A stretch of 64,000 nucleotides of DNA from positions 1 through 64,000 of the forward strand of contig JAYEVE010000684.1 of assembly GCA_036346375.1 (NCBI GenBank), given 5' to 3'. The notes beneath the pieces were generated by a model. That model ran no database searches and was not told the origin of the DNA. It saw only the letters and a list, made by a program, of their open reading frames with translations. The DNA is from Guadua angustifolia (lineage: Eukaryota > Streptophyta > Magnoliopsida > Poales > Poaceae). Both the position numbers and the translations under genes were made by a program. Positions 32,934 to 46,300 of this stretch are shown in pieces (the stretch's first letter is position 1; each line of letters opens with the position of its first letter).

Positions 32934-35900
32934 TGTTATAACGACCCCCATTTTTACACAGAATGCAAAAATGGAAATCTAATGTGCTTGCAGTACTAGT
33001 CCCTGGATCAGTAGCTAGCACGCACATTTCAACAAATGGAATCACAACCATACAACATATTAATTAAGCGGAAACGAATAATTACATAAATATTACAACT
33101 CAGAGAATATAGCAGCAAAGAAGTAATAACCAGCAGTTTGCCCAACCGAACCCGCAGGCAACTGACCAGGCATAAACTTCAGATAGAACACGCTTCAAGG
33201 AAGAACCCGCAACCTGCGATGAACAACTTCGAAGCTTCGCTTTCTAAACCACCTACATATAATTAGGCAAGGGTGAGTATTTTACATACTCAGCAAGACT
33301 TGAGCAAAACCTACAATACATGCGAGTGCCATTTCAAAGGAGGCTACCACGGTTAATTTGCATAAAGCTTAATTTGAATTGGAAACCAAGTTATTTGCAA
33401 ACGGAATTTAAAAGAGCAAGATTAATTGATAGCAAATAAGTAAGGCATAAATAATACTCACCGTCCTCCATGACGTGAGCGACGAATCAAACCTTGCCAT
33501 CGCATGGCATATATCCAGTTCTTTGTCCACAGGTACAACAAGTGATTCCAATACTTGCCCACACAGGTATAGCATTGGGTCATCGTAGAGGTAAGCTAAC
33601 TTGTAAAATAAACCCTTTTGGAAACAATAAAACATTTAACTCGTGCAAGTTCACCAAGACACCCATGACCGCTGCACGCTAATCAATTAGATTTAAACTC
33701 GCAGAGGTGTACAGCTGTGCACCCACAAGGAATGATCAACTCACCATGTCACCGTGGATCGCCATACAAGAGTATGCGAATGAGCGATCATACATAGTCA
33801 TTAAATTCTAGACAAGGCTTTACCCCACGGGACGTTAACCTCGCCTCAAAGCAGAGACACTCACCCAAGCCGTGGATCCACATTTATCACACCCAACACC
33901 ACGCTCTGTCCATGGCAAGGCGTGCATAACCGATGCACCGCCAGTAATTACCCATCTGAACTGCATGGAAGCCCTTACAAGCAAACCGAACTGGAATGCT
34001 TCCGCTAGCTCCCGCCTACCAATGAGCAAAGCCATGTCTAAACAATTTAATAGGCTAAGGCTACCCCATTCTCACCCTCGTGGTTTGTACGGATTTTCTT
34101 GGATCATACAACACGATGTTCGGTCCTTAGTTGTGACACGGGCGACACTTCACCCTACACTACGTGCAATTACTTCTGCACAACCGGCTATTGCCAAATA
34201 ATCGCCCGCATCAAAGCATAGTTTCATTTTGGGTTTTTAATCAAAGTGCCCACCACCAACAGTGACATTTTCAATGTTTCCCGAAACAATTATTGGGTTG
34301 ATCATGTACATCATTGATTCTAAAGCATGACTAAGCATGAATAATATGAACGCATATACCCAAGATGACATTAAGTAATGCCTAACCTCAATCTAAGGTA
34401 TCAAGGTTCACATGTTCATAAGGCATCAAAGGAGATTCACATGACAACAGGTATAACTACCAAAGCCACAAGATAGCAATTTACATAAAGTAAACGCATG
34501 CATAAAACAATTTGATGCACAAAAGGAATATAAAATAATGGGATCAATATGGTTAAAGGATGCTTGCCTTGCTTATTCGACGTTTACGATGAAGACGATG
34601 ATTGCGGTTGACGACGACGAAGACGAAGCTAGAGGCGTCGGGTCTACTCGTCGAACAACGGAAATAAAGCAAAATACTAACTTCAATAAGGGCAAAAAGA
34701 AAGGAGATAGAAAGAACATCTAAAACTCTTCACAAGAACAGGAATTGCTCTTTTATGAATTTATAAATTTTAATTTACGAATTCAAGATGCAAAGATTGG
34801 TTAGATTAATAGAATTAGCCATTAGTTGCAAGCTTTCATTAATTTACTATCCATAATATGAGTTTCGCAACTTTATTACTTATGGGTTTTGCTCTATTAA
34901 GATTCAGATTCGAAGCAAGATAAAATAAGAATATTTTCTTAGATTACTGCAGATTATATTCTAAAGATCATTTCTAGACTATTCTTATGAACTGCTCTGC
35001 GAGTTAATGAAAAAGGCTTAAATGATTACATTAGACCATGAATGATTAGTTCCTTATCGTTAATTGATTTCGCTTAGAATTAGTTTACGCAAGTTAAATC
35101 CATTGATTCAAAGCTATTAGCCTAATTTACGTGATATTTAAGAAGGTTACGTGATAAAAATAACTTAACTACGGATTCCTTCATTATTACCTAAAGTTTA
35201 TTCATTCTATTAAGGTCTAAAGTAAGGTGATTACTTAGGGTTATTCAGCTATTAAGATTAATATGCTAACCTTAGCAAAATGAGATTATCTTTTCCTAGC
35301 GAGCGATATATACTTTGGAGAGTGCTAATGAGCTAATTTCATAAGTTTTACAATTTAGATGAGATATTATATTCATTGTTGAAAAGGCTTAAGTGGTATT
35401 GTAAAGTTGACGTTATTCGGAATCGGCCAAAAGCAAGTAAAAGGTTATCGCTTAAGGGTTTGATCTGATGAGATTAATATGAAAACCTTAATGGAATATG
35501 ATTCTTTTTATAGAATATGGTAGTATAAACTTTGTACAATGTTACTAAACTGATTTTATTGATTTTAGTATTTGGATGAGTTATTTTATCTATTGATGAA
35601 ATAGTCTAATTGATCCCATTTGGAATCTTAAATCGCTAAGTTTCATCTTGAATTTGCGACTACATTATATAAGATCTTTAATTCATTTTTCGTGTGTTGG
35701 CGTGAATAACCCATGGAGTGTTTTAAAGTTAGTGTTGCATTATTTTGACTTTAATCGCAATATATTATCCGATTACTTATCGTTATAATTAACGCGTTCT
35801 TCTGTTAAAAGAATACAACTTAAGTTTGATCCTAAGTATCTTGATATGGACAAGCTCCTACTGATTTCAGGAATCTCTTACAAAATATTTTATGATTTTG

Positions 35901-38193
35901 TGATCTATTATACATTCATTCCTATTGATGGCCATATTAAGCTTTATTAATGGTTGCTAAGCAAATAAATTAAACTTAGTTCAAAAATTAAATATATTTT
36001 CATGATTGAGTTTGTTAAAATTCCAAAAGCATATTCAAATTCATTTTATGACTTTATCATTTATATTTTTCATATGTACAATAATGTTCATAATAGTGAG
36101 TTCACCTCATTTTAAATTTAAATAATTGATCTGTGATATAAGAACTGAATATTTTTATATATTTAAACTCATACTGATCTTATAATCATATAAAAATTTA
36201 TTTCAATATTTTATGAATTATTCTGCACAAACCTTTATTAAAGACCATAATGGAATTCTAGCAAAATTAAATTCCAATAAATTGCTCAAGTTCAAAACTA
36301 AATATTTTTGTACATTTAGATTCTTTATGATTTTAGATGAATAATGAAATTTATATCACTGAATTTTGATTTAAATTGCAAAAGATATTCAATCTTGGGT
36401 TTTATTCGGTATGGAATGGAAATGGGAAATTGAAAATGCTTTCCTAACTTGAGAAGCGCCTTACCCTTTTGAAGAGAAGCTGTCGCCTTGGTCGACAGAA
36501 GGGTCCCCGATCGAGATCGAGAGCAGAGCACCGGCTAGGGCTTCGCGGCGACGGCTCTCCGGTGATTCTCTGGCGACGGCGACGGCATGGGAAGAGATAG
36601 CTCGGCGAGGAGAACTCGGGGGAGGTCTCAATTCAGCCGGAGATGCAGCAGGCATGGGCGCATCCAAGCTTGGGAGGCGGCGGCCATGGTGGCTCGGTGG
36701 AGAAGACAACCAGGAGTATTAGGGATTGAATTGGTGGTATTTTGAGCATGAAAGGATGCCAAGGATCTCATTTTTCCGGTCGGACCGGGTGGAAACTCAC
36801 CGGATAATCCCGCCCATGGTGGCCGGTCACGGGGAAGATGAGGCGACTACGCAGCCTTGATTCCGCATGAAGGGCTCGAATGTTTTGAGGATTTGATTCT
36901 TATGGCTTGGTGATGCTCTAGCCCAACCGGATTTGGGAATGGTTGGCTCTAATGCTCGAATCGATCTCGCTCGAGCTCAAGCTTGGCAATGGCGGAAGAA
37001 CAAGGGCTCATGAAATGCTTTTACCGAGGAGGGAAGAGGAAGTAGAGGGAAAGAAGGCACCGCCTGGTGGTCTCTAAGGTGCAACGCATTGGGAGAGAGG
37101 CTGAATGAGTCGGCCTTGGTTGAGATGGGTCTCGGTTGCCAGAGCTTCTCCACGCGACAAAGGAAAAAACAGGGGCGAGCTGGTCATGATATGGCGAGAG
37201 GGCAGTGGGTCTCGTGGCAAAGAATCGGCTCTGGGCGACGCTGCAAGGACCGGAGTAGGTGAGGAAGTCGCTGGAAAAGGAGAGAGAACGGAGGGGATGA
37301 ACTCAGCTCGGCTTGGGCGATAGGGAGGAGGAAGGAAGCAAGCGGAGGCTGACCCAGGTCCGGACCCTTGTCGTGAGGCGAGGCGCCAAAAGAATTGAAC
37401 CCGGCTCCGATGCTTCTAGACTTCAATTTTATTGCTGTCAAATGGGAGTAGGAAATTGTCAAACTTTATGACCATGGTATTTGAGTATATTTTGATTTCT
37501 GGTAAAATTCTGAGATTAAAATGAGCTACCGAAAAATTATAAATATTCCGACAACGATGATCGCTCCTAATTTCTTGTTTCGGATTTTGATTTTTGATTG
37601 AGATCAATTGAAGTCTATTATTTTTGAAATTTTGTTTTTCAAATTTATTTGGTCTCAGAATGATACTGTAAAATTTTCAGCTCAAAACCTTACTCCATTA
37701 TTTAATAAAAATTCTGACATTGCAAATTTCTAGATTTTGTGGTTTCTGCTTTTAAATTTGGAAAAGTCCTAAATTATATTATTGATTTATGATATTTTTA
37801 CCAGAGGTAGATATTGCATTGAGGTTCTCATGATAAATTTTTCAGCTCCATTTGAGATTCCAAAATATTTTATAAATTCTGACAATGCATTGTTTTGATT
37901 TTAAAAGTTGTCTTTCTAATTTATCTTTTCATTTCTTTATGCATAAAATTTCATTTGTTGGCTAAAATGATTTACTTACATGCTCAGGGTTCTCATGGCT
38001 ATTTTTCTAAATTTTTACTTTTTACATTTTTCCTTTTCTTTTTTCATTCTTTATTGCTCATTTGTTTACTTTTTCTTGCAACACAAAATCCAAGAAAATC
38101 CAAATAAAGCAAACAATATTCAGAAATTCCAGAAATATTCACAATCAAATTTAAATATTATAAATTTACTGTTCTTAATTTTCGGTCATTACA
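32934..38193 (-). repeat. 3' LTR of the Tekay-like element
   Basis: 5260 bp, from TGTTATAACGACCCCC to GGTCATTACA. Near its left end lies the imperfect palindrome GTGAGTATTTTACATACTCAGCAAG (33273-33297), a motif common in grass gypsy LTRs. A GC-rich block lies at about 36460-37385 in otherwise AT-rich sequence. Confidence 0.88.
36460..37385. other. GC-rich block inside the Tekay LTR
   Basis: It contrasts sharply with its AT-rich surroundings and recurs at about 46880-47845 in the other LTR. Open frames on both strands (for example a Pro/Ser/Arg-rich minus-strand frame at 36461-36709) look like composition effects. It may hold the promoter/leader (inference). Confidence 0.5.
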
Positions 38194-38350
38194 TGATCTA
38201 CCCCTTACAAAAATCTCGACCCTAGATTTGGCGAATCTAAAATTATTTCTAAAAGAAGTCAGGAAACTACTCCTTGAGTTGGTCTTCTCGTTCCCAAGTT
38301 GCTTCCTCTTCAAAATGATTGCTTCGTTGAACCTTGATCATCCTGTGGGA

Positions 38351-38632
38351 TTAATTATGAGTGTGACGTTCAGCTTTTTCTAAGATTCTAATCGGACGCT
38401 CCCAACAAGTTAAGTCAAATTGTAAATCGATTTCATTTAGCTGGGTGAGCTCAGAAGGAAGATGAAGACATTTCCTTAATTGGGATGCATGGGAGACCTT
38501 ATGAACACTGGATAGTTGAGATGGCAATTCTAATTTATATGTTGTTTTTTTTCTTTTTATCTTCAACGATACGATATGGTCTAATATATTGTGGCGCCAG
38601 GTTACTTCAAATTTGGAAACGGTGAATACCAC
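38351..38632 (-). pseudogene. pol: C-terminal end of gypsy pol (integrase tail)
   Basis: A minus-strand frame contains YKLELPSQLSSVHKVSHASQ, LRKCLHLP, and DLTCWERPIRILEKAE. This is the standard end of Ty3/gypsy Del/Tekay polyproteins after the integrase core (YxLxLP...HxVFHVSxLxKC...ExPxxIL). The rest of integrase is absent upstream, which points to an internal deletion. Confidence 0.75.
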
Positions 38633-39198
38633 GAACCTTGTAATTCTCGAGGACGAAATAGATTTAGGAATTTTTTTTACAGAGGTGACTTTGTCGTTTT
38701 TGTTGATACATCGTCTTCATTGCAATTGCCTCACTGAACTTCGTCTTGCGATTCCAAGTTGTCGTGAGAGAAATAGAGAAGAATTCTATTTGAGTTTTAG
38801 GTAAGTAGATGAGAGATACTAATACTTCTACACATCCCCTTTGATTGAATAGTCAGTATTGTTAACAAATATAATCTAATTTTAGAGAGTGGTAGATGGT
38901 ATTTTTAGAATATTTGAAGCGAAGGAAAGGTTGCATTGTCGTTAAATTTGTTTGGGAAAAAGAATGTTTAATACCATGAAGAGTATTTGAATACAATGGT
39001 TTATCTGTATAATTCAATCTTAATTGTTGAAATGAGCTGAGAATAAATGTCATTTCAGGTTGACTTTAGATTGAAGACAAGGTAGAGATAATTCAAGGAT
39101 TGGATTGAGGTAGAAGAATTAATAAGTGATTCTGATGATTTGATTCATTTGATCACTTTGATAGATAGGAGGTTTTTGATCTTCTTTGGATTTGGCAA

Positions 39199-39500
39199 TT
39201 ATGAAGAAATGAAATGTACAGAATCAACAGATTGTCGGCAAGAATTGAATACACAAGGAACGTACTCAATATCACAACAAGTGCCGGGTGCAATCGCATG
39301 AAAAGGATGTCTATATTCAGAGCCTGATATTGAAGCCGGGGTTGTTCTAAGTACTTGATGTTTTCTAAGTTTGTGAGATAGCCTAAAAGTTACTAATGTC
39401 TTTCTTGACAAGGTGATGTGGAACTCTTCTCGGGCAGATGTTGGTGAAGTGTCCAATTTTTTTCTCGATTGATACAAGTGACATTATCCGTTTTATTCGA
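39199..39500 (-). pseudogene. gag: gag zinc-knuckle and protease traces
   Basis: On the minus strand, 39490-39435 reads YQSRKKIGHFTNICPRR, a CCHC knuckle with the first cysteines lost. About 200 bp further on, SVDSVHFISS resembles the FDSGATHSFIS active site of gypsy protease with residues missing. A similar knuckle-like CLCYGKHKYYANC lies near 39930. Only about 570 bp separate the protease trace from the pol C-terminus, so RT, RNase H and most of integrase are missing. Confidence 0.4.
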
Positions 39501-42500
39501 AACAACAAAAAGGGTGTTTGCCAATATTATAGGACAGGTAATTAGGAAGTGACTAGGATCAAAGAGTAGATCATGGAATTAAACTTGAATCCTGGCAGAG
39601 TTCAATTACATAAATATTGTACCTAGTACTACATCTAGTAGGTCATAAGCTTCTTCCGCGAATTAGCGTTGTAGGTAAATGCCATGAATGACTGGATTGA
39701 CATTTTGGGTTGGATTAATATACATCTAAGGAATTGTTTGTTCGCAGATCCAGGGACCTGTGGGTTATGGGCCCTGCGTGCTTCATTCAAGCGACTCTGA
39801 TTTAGGTAATTGTTTTCAAATTCTTGAGGTCTCCTTTGAGATTGTTACATAGCTGCTCGGGTTGAGAATGATATGGAGTTTGCTTCTTGCTTTAGGCAAC
39901 AGTTGGCGTAATACTTATGTTTACCATAGCAAAGGCAGATAATATTGTCTTTCCGATTTTTAGTACCGGACAATTATTCATTGGTATTGCTGGAGGGATG
40001 AACTGATGATTGAGATTGAGAATAAAGTTCAATGAATTCTATTGGGAACAAGTATTCTTGCTCGAGCGCCTTTTCTTTATTTGATTCCTTTAGACAACCG
40101 AGTTTGATTTTTATTCCTCCTAGTCTTGAGAGTTATAAACTTGACTGATGTAACTTTTGGTATAGTTATGGTTGTAGGATATATTTATTCAACTTGCGGA
40201 CGTTGTTTAGCAACATGGTTCCTTTTCGTGACAGTTGAATTACTCACACTTTTCTCGTAGTATCTTGTTCAGTTAGTTGTATGCTTAATATTATTTTCCT
40301 TATGAATTTTAGCCTGTTGTTCCTTAGGACATTCTTTAACTTAATGACTTTCTTTATCAAATAAGGAACATGCCGTTGGCGATTACCATGTACTACTTTC
40401 TTAGTGAAGGTAGTTAGGATCGAATGTTGTTCCTTTAATTCTTTAAGCAATGTTTCCTATACAACCGATTTTTTTCTTCTAACAACCAAATCCTAAGTAA
40501 CCAAGGATTGGGATTTCATTTGTTGAAGCTAAAGCTGCAGTGGCAACTATCGGATCGAGGGCATCGAATGGACAATAATCTTAACCTTCATAAAGGTAAC
40601 AAGGATATTGCTTATATGACATTTTCCAGAGAATAATTTTCTTCATAGCTGGAGCAATTGATTTCACTCTCTTTAGTAGCATGTCTCATTTCTTCCTAGC
40701 ATGTGCAAGCACAAACTTCGGGTTGGCTGGGCTAACAACACTTCAAAGAACAATGTGTAGGTATCAAATAAGGTATAGAAGTAGGTTTTTAGTCTAAACC
40801 ATTTCCTTTCCTAGCAAGAATTACACCAATGTTGGAAATATTTTATGCTAGTTACTAAAACAAAAGGTGTGCATTTAATGATTTTGTTCAGTTACGGTGA
40901 GCATTTACACCTTGGTTACAGATACTAGTAATCGTTTTTCTTGTTAGTTTGTTTTTGCGTGCACTTTTTGAACTTAGGGAAAATGGGGAGTTCGTCGATT
41001 GCTATGTAGAAGTGCTTGACTAAATACCAAAGATTTGGTTGGGCTTAGATGGGATTATCGTTTCTTAGCAGTTGAGTGTCTTCTTGGGGTTTCACGAAGT
41101 AGACAAGGAGTGTTAGCGATTCATGCCAAGAATCCTTAGCAAGAATAAGTTAATTTAAAGAGAGATACAGAGTATGTTAAAATATCGAGATGAATGAAAG
41201 CATGCATCTCAACCAGATTTATTTGGAGAGAGCCAGAGGTTGACTTCAAGGGAGTATCCAAATACAATTGCTATTTGAATAACTCAATGAATATTAATGA
41301 GATTAGTGGCAATTAAATCTCATTCAAGGTGACCTTGTAAAACATAAATATGAAGTGAAAGTTTACATTGAGTAAGGCGGCGACAATTCAAAGAATGAGT
41401 GAAGGTCGGTCATAAAGCTAAAGATTTTATTACTCATTACTTTCAAGAGTTGTATTAATGAATTATGTCGCAGCATCCCGCAACAATATTTATTAGAGTA
41501 AAGTCATTTAAACAGAATTCTATTGGATTAGAGCGTTTTACGACGCGTTTGACAAGATGTTGGAATCGGAGAAGAATGGTTACATAAGGGTTATCTATAT
41601 TATGAAGTACTACTTGATTCTTTCCAATTAACTCTAGTTGTGGTTTCTATGCAGATTATGAAATTTTTGGTTTGGTTTATAGGGCAACATTTCGTTCTTT
41701 AAAATCTTTTTAATTAAAATTTTCTTATTAAGCAGGGTTAACACATCGCAAATTTCAACCTAGTGGTTTAACATTCACGAGAGTAACCCAAAAGCAATAC
41801 AAAAGATTTACAACAAAATTTCGATAACACAGAAATACTATATATATATACATATATTCAACTTAATAGGTAGGAAGGGTATCTAAGGATTTCCCTCTAC
41901 TGGCCATATGTATTTAAGCATAACAGGTTTACTATATAGCTAGAATAATGTGTAACTCGCATACTGTTATGTTCCAAAGTAAACTATTCAGTGACGAGTT
42001 TCTTTTAATCTTTGCACCACTTGCAGTGTTAGTCTTCCGAGGCTTCGATGAAGTCGGGGAGGTTGTGATACTTGTTACTTCTATCTTCTTGAAGTTGCTG
42101 ATGCAGACATCATGACGCTGTTGACTTGTTGCCAGAATTATTTTCAACATGTTTGTTGGTAATTTTCATTTCATAAAAGACAAGGAAAGAAATGCTTCTA
42201 AAAAGAACAACTTAGGAGTAGAGAAAGAAAATTCTACAAGATGGGAAGAGAGTATATATACAACTAATGCTACTCTTTCTACCTTTCTTTTAAAAAGTAG
42301 AGTTTCGATTTTCTTTTCGATTTTTAGGTTTTAACGCTCATTCGAAGGTTTACATTTAGAGGTATATAATTACTCGTTGTAGCTCAAACTCATGGTATGC
42401 ATAGTCTAAGTAAAACAACGAGGTGGTTTTGAAGCATAGTTAAAAATTATCACTAGGAAAGATTACATTTTAACTAGCCTAATGCACCTACATTAGTTTG

Positions 42501-43343
42501 TTGGTTACCAACATGGTAAGGTCCCGCCTTGATTTACCTACAAATGGTGCGGTCTCTAGTAGAGCTAGAAGTGGTAATAAAGACTATACTACTAATCTGG
42601 AGGAGATTTTATTTTTGAGAAAGATTAATAACCATGATGGTTTGTACAGAGAGGAAATAAATTCATAGAAAGTTCTATGGAGGGAAGATACAGACTATGT
42701 TATGATTCATTATTTATCCTATGGTTTAAGATTTCTCATATTCATACATAAGGACAATTTATTGTGAAACTTCAACCTAGAGGTTAAGCTCACATAAAAA
42801 TCGGTCCTGGCATTCAAAATAAAAACCATCTTCAAATAGCGAGACATAACGACAACATATGTTGCTCTATATAACTAGAGCGAAATAACATGCTACGCGT
42901 ATGGGTTCTTATCTTAAGACAGATCGTAAGATACTCTAATCTTCTACCCTTTTACTGGTGGGTGCCATTGTCTCTTTATGAAACAGAATCTTCACGCTCT
43001 ACCTCTGCTTGTCGAGGTTAGCGAAGCGTTGCATGCTTTCTTGAGATGGTTGTCGTTGACATTGTAGGCTTCTTTGGTCGGCATGAAAAATGACAGCAAC
43101 ATGTCTCAACATCTTCATAAACAAGTGGCGAATTTGAACTACTGAGGAGGATTTCTTTTGAGATAAGGGGAATTTGTTTACAAATCAAAATGAATGCAGG
43201 GTAAGAATAGAATCTTAAGAAGAGGAAAAGAATAGCAAAGCCTACATTTTGCAAATATAGTAGCTTTTGGAAGTAAGATTTTGAATTATCATATTCCAAT
43301 ACTAACGACCATTCTATCTAAGGTTTATCCTACGGTCAGTATA

Positions 43344-43355
43344 GCTCTGATACCA
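43344..43355 (-). other. primer binding site, initiator-Met tRNA, Tekay-like element
   Basis: The minus strand reads TGGTATCAGAGC, three bases inside the right LTR. This fixes the element's orientation. Confidence 0.88.
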
Positions 43356-43358
43356 AGC

Positions 43359-46300
43359 TGAGACGACTCCCATTTTTACACAGAATGCAAAAATGGAAAT
43401 CTAATGTGCTTGCAAGACTAGTCCTCGGATCAAGAGCTAGCACGCACATTTCAACAAATGGAATCACAATCATACAACATATTAATTAAGCGAAACGAAT
43501 AATTACATAAATATTACAACTCGAGAGAATATAGCGAAAAAAAAGTAATAACCAGTAGTTTGCCCAACCGAACCCGAACAGTAACCGACTGCATAAACTT
43601 CAGATAGAACACGCTTCAAGGAAGAACCGCAACTGCGATGAACAACTTCAAGCTTCGCTTTCTAAACCACCTACATATAATTAGGCAAGGGTGAGTACTT
43701 TACGTACTCAGCAAGACTTGAGCAAAACCTACAATACATGCAGGCCATTTCAAAGGAGGCTACCACAGTTAATTTGCATAAAGCGAATTTGAATTGGAAA
43801 CCAAGTTATTTGCAAACGGAATTTAAAAGAGCAAGATTAATTGATAGCAAATAAGTAAGGCATAAATAATACTCACCGTCCTCCATGACGTGAGCGATTT
43901 AATCAAACCTTGCCATCGCATGGCATATATCCATTCTTTGTCCACACAGGCACAACAAATGATTCCAATACTTGCCCACACAGGTATAGCATTGGGTCAT
44001 CGTGGGGTAAGCTAACTTGTAAAATAAACCCTTTTGGAAACAATAAAACATTTAACTCGTGCAAGTTCACCAAGACACCCATGACCGCGGTACGGCTAAT
44101 CAATTAGATTTAAACTCGCAGAGGTGTACAAGCTGTACCCACAAGGAATGATCAACTCACCACGTCACCGTGGATCGCCATACAAGAGTATGCGAATGAG
44201 CGATCATACATAGTCATTAAATTCCTAGACAAGGCTTTACCCGGCCGGGACGTTAACCCTCGCCATAAAGCAGAGACACTCACCCAAGCCGTGGATCCAC
44301 ATTTATCACACCCAACACCACGTCTCTGCCCATGGCAAGGCGACACCGATGCAACCGCCAGCAATTACCCATACGAATCGCATGGAAGCCCTCACAAGCA
44401 AACCGAATCGAATGCTTCCGCTAGCTCCGCCTACCAATGAGCAAAGCCATGTCTAAACAATTTAATAGGCTAAGGCTACCCCATTCTCACCCTCGTGGTT
44501 TGTACGGATTTTCTTGGATCATACAACACGATGTTCGGTCCTTAGTTGTGACACGGGCGACACTTCACCCTACACTACGTGCAATTACTTCTGCACAACC
44601 GGCTATTGCCAAATAATCGCCCGCATCAAAGCATAGTTTTATTTTGGGTTTTTAATCAAAGTGCCCACCACCAACAGTGACATTTTCAATGTTTCCCGAA
44701 ACAATTATTGGGTTGATCATGTACATCATTGATTCTAAAGCATGACTAAGCATGAATAATATGAACGCATATACCCAAGATGACATTAAGTAATGCCTAA
44801 CCTCAATCTAAGGTATCAAGGTTCACATGTTCATAAGGCATCAAAGGAGATTCACATGACAACAGGTATAACTACCAAAGCCACAAGATAGCAATTTACA
44901 TAAAGTAAACGCATGCATAAAACAATTTGATGCACAAAAGGAATATAAAATAATGGGATCAATATGGTCAAAGGATGCTTGCCTTGCTTATTCGACGTTT
45001 ACGATGAAGACGATGATTGCGGTTGATTTACTTACTTAAGACGAAGCTAGAGGCGTCGGGTCTACTCGTCGAACAACGGAAATAAAGCAAAATACTAACT
45101 TCAATAAGGGCAAAAAGAAAGGAGATAGAAAGAACATCTAAAACTCTTCACAAGAACAGGGATTGCTCTTTTATGAATTTATAAATTTTAATTTACGAAT
45201 TCAAGATGCAAAGATTGGTTAGATTAATAGAATTAGCCATTAGTTGCAAGCTTTCATTGATTTACTATCCATAATATGAGTTTCGCAACTTTATTACTTA
45301 TGGGTTTTGCTCTATTAAGATTCAGATTCGAAGCAAGATAAAATAAGAATATTTTCTTAGATTACTGCAGATTATATTCTAAAGATCATTTCCAGACTAT
45401 TCTTTACTAAATTTAGATTTAGATGAACTGCTCTGCGAGTTAATGAAAAAGGCTTAAATGATTACATTAGACTATGAATGATTAGTTCCTTATCGTTAAT
45501 TGATTTCGCTTAGAATTAGTTTACGCAAGTTAAATCCATTGATTCAGGCTATTAGCCTAATTTACGTGATATTTAAGAAGGTTCTGGTGATAAAAATAAC
45601 TTAACTACGGATTCCTTCATTATTACCTAAAGTTTATTCATTCTATTAAGGTCTAAAGTAAGGTGATTACTTAGGGTTATTCAGCTATTAAGATTAATAT
45701 GCGAACCTTAGCAAAATGAGATTATCTTTTCCTAGCAGGGCAGTATATACTTTGGAGAGTGCTACTGAGCTAATTTCATAAGTTTTACAATTTAGATGAG
45801 ATATTATATTCATTGTTGAAAAGGCTTAAGTGGTATTGTAAAGTTGACGTTATTCGGAATCGGCCAAAAGCAAGTAAAAGGTTATCGCTTAAGGGTTTTG
45901 ATCTGATGAGATTAATATGAAAACCTTAATGGAATATGATTCTTTTTACAGAATATGGTAGTATAAACTTTGTACAATGTTGCTAAACTGATTTTATTGA
46001 TTTTAGTATTTGGATGAGTTATTTTATCTATTGATGAAATAGTCTAATTGATCCCATTTGGAATCTTAAATCGCCAAGTTTCATACTTGAATTTGCGACT
46101 ACATTATATAAGATCTTTAATTCATTTTTCGGTGTTGGCGAGGAATAACCCATGGAGTGTTTTAAAGTTAGTGTTGCATTATTTTGACTTTAATCGCAAT
46201 AGATTATCCGATTACTTATCGTTATAATTAACTTTCTTACGTTAAAAGAATACAACTTAAGTTTGATCCTAAGTATCTTGATATGGACAAGCTCCTACCG

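Larger units (their letters stand above)
38194..43358 (-). other. internal region of the Tekay-like element
   Basis: 5.2 kb, mostly AT-rich with many stops on the minus strand. Recognisable pieces from 5' to 3' on the minus strand: knuckle-like residues near 39930 and 39450, a protease-like trace near 39210, and the pol C-terminus at 38632-38351. The 39950-43340 part should hold the leader and gag but shows no open frame of note. 38194-38210 on the minus strand includes AAGGGG, a weak polypurine tract. Confidence 0.55.

Noticed and set aside
37105..37323. Frames in the GC-rich block of the Tekay LTR as host genes
   Set aside because: They recur, with frame differences, in the second LTR (47561-47803), so they belong to the LTR.
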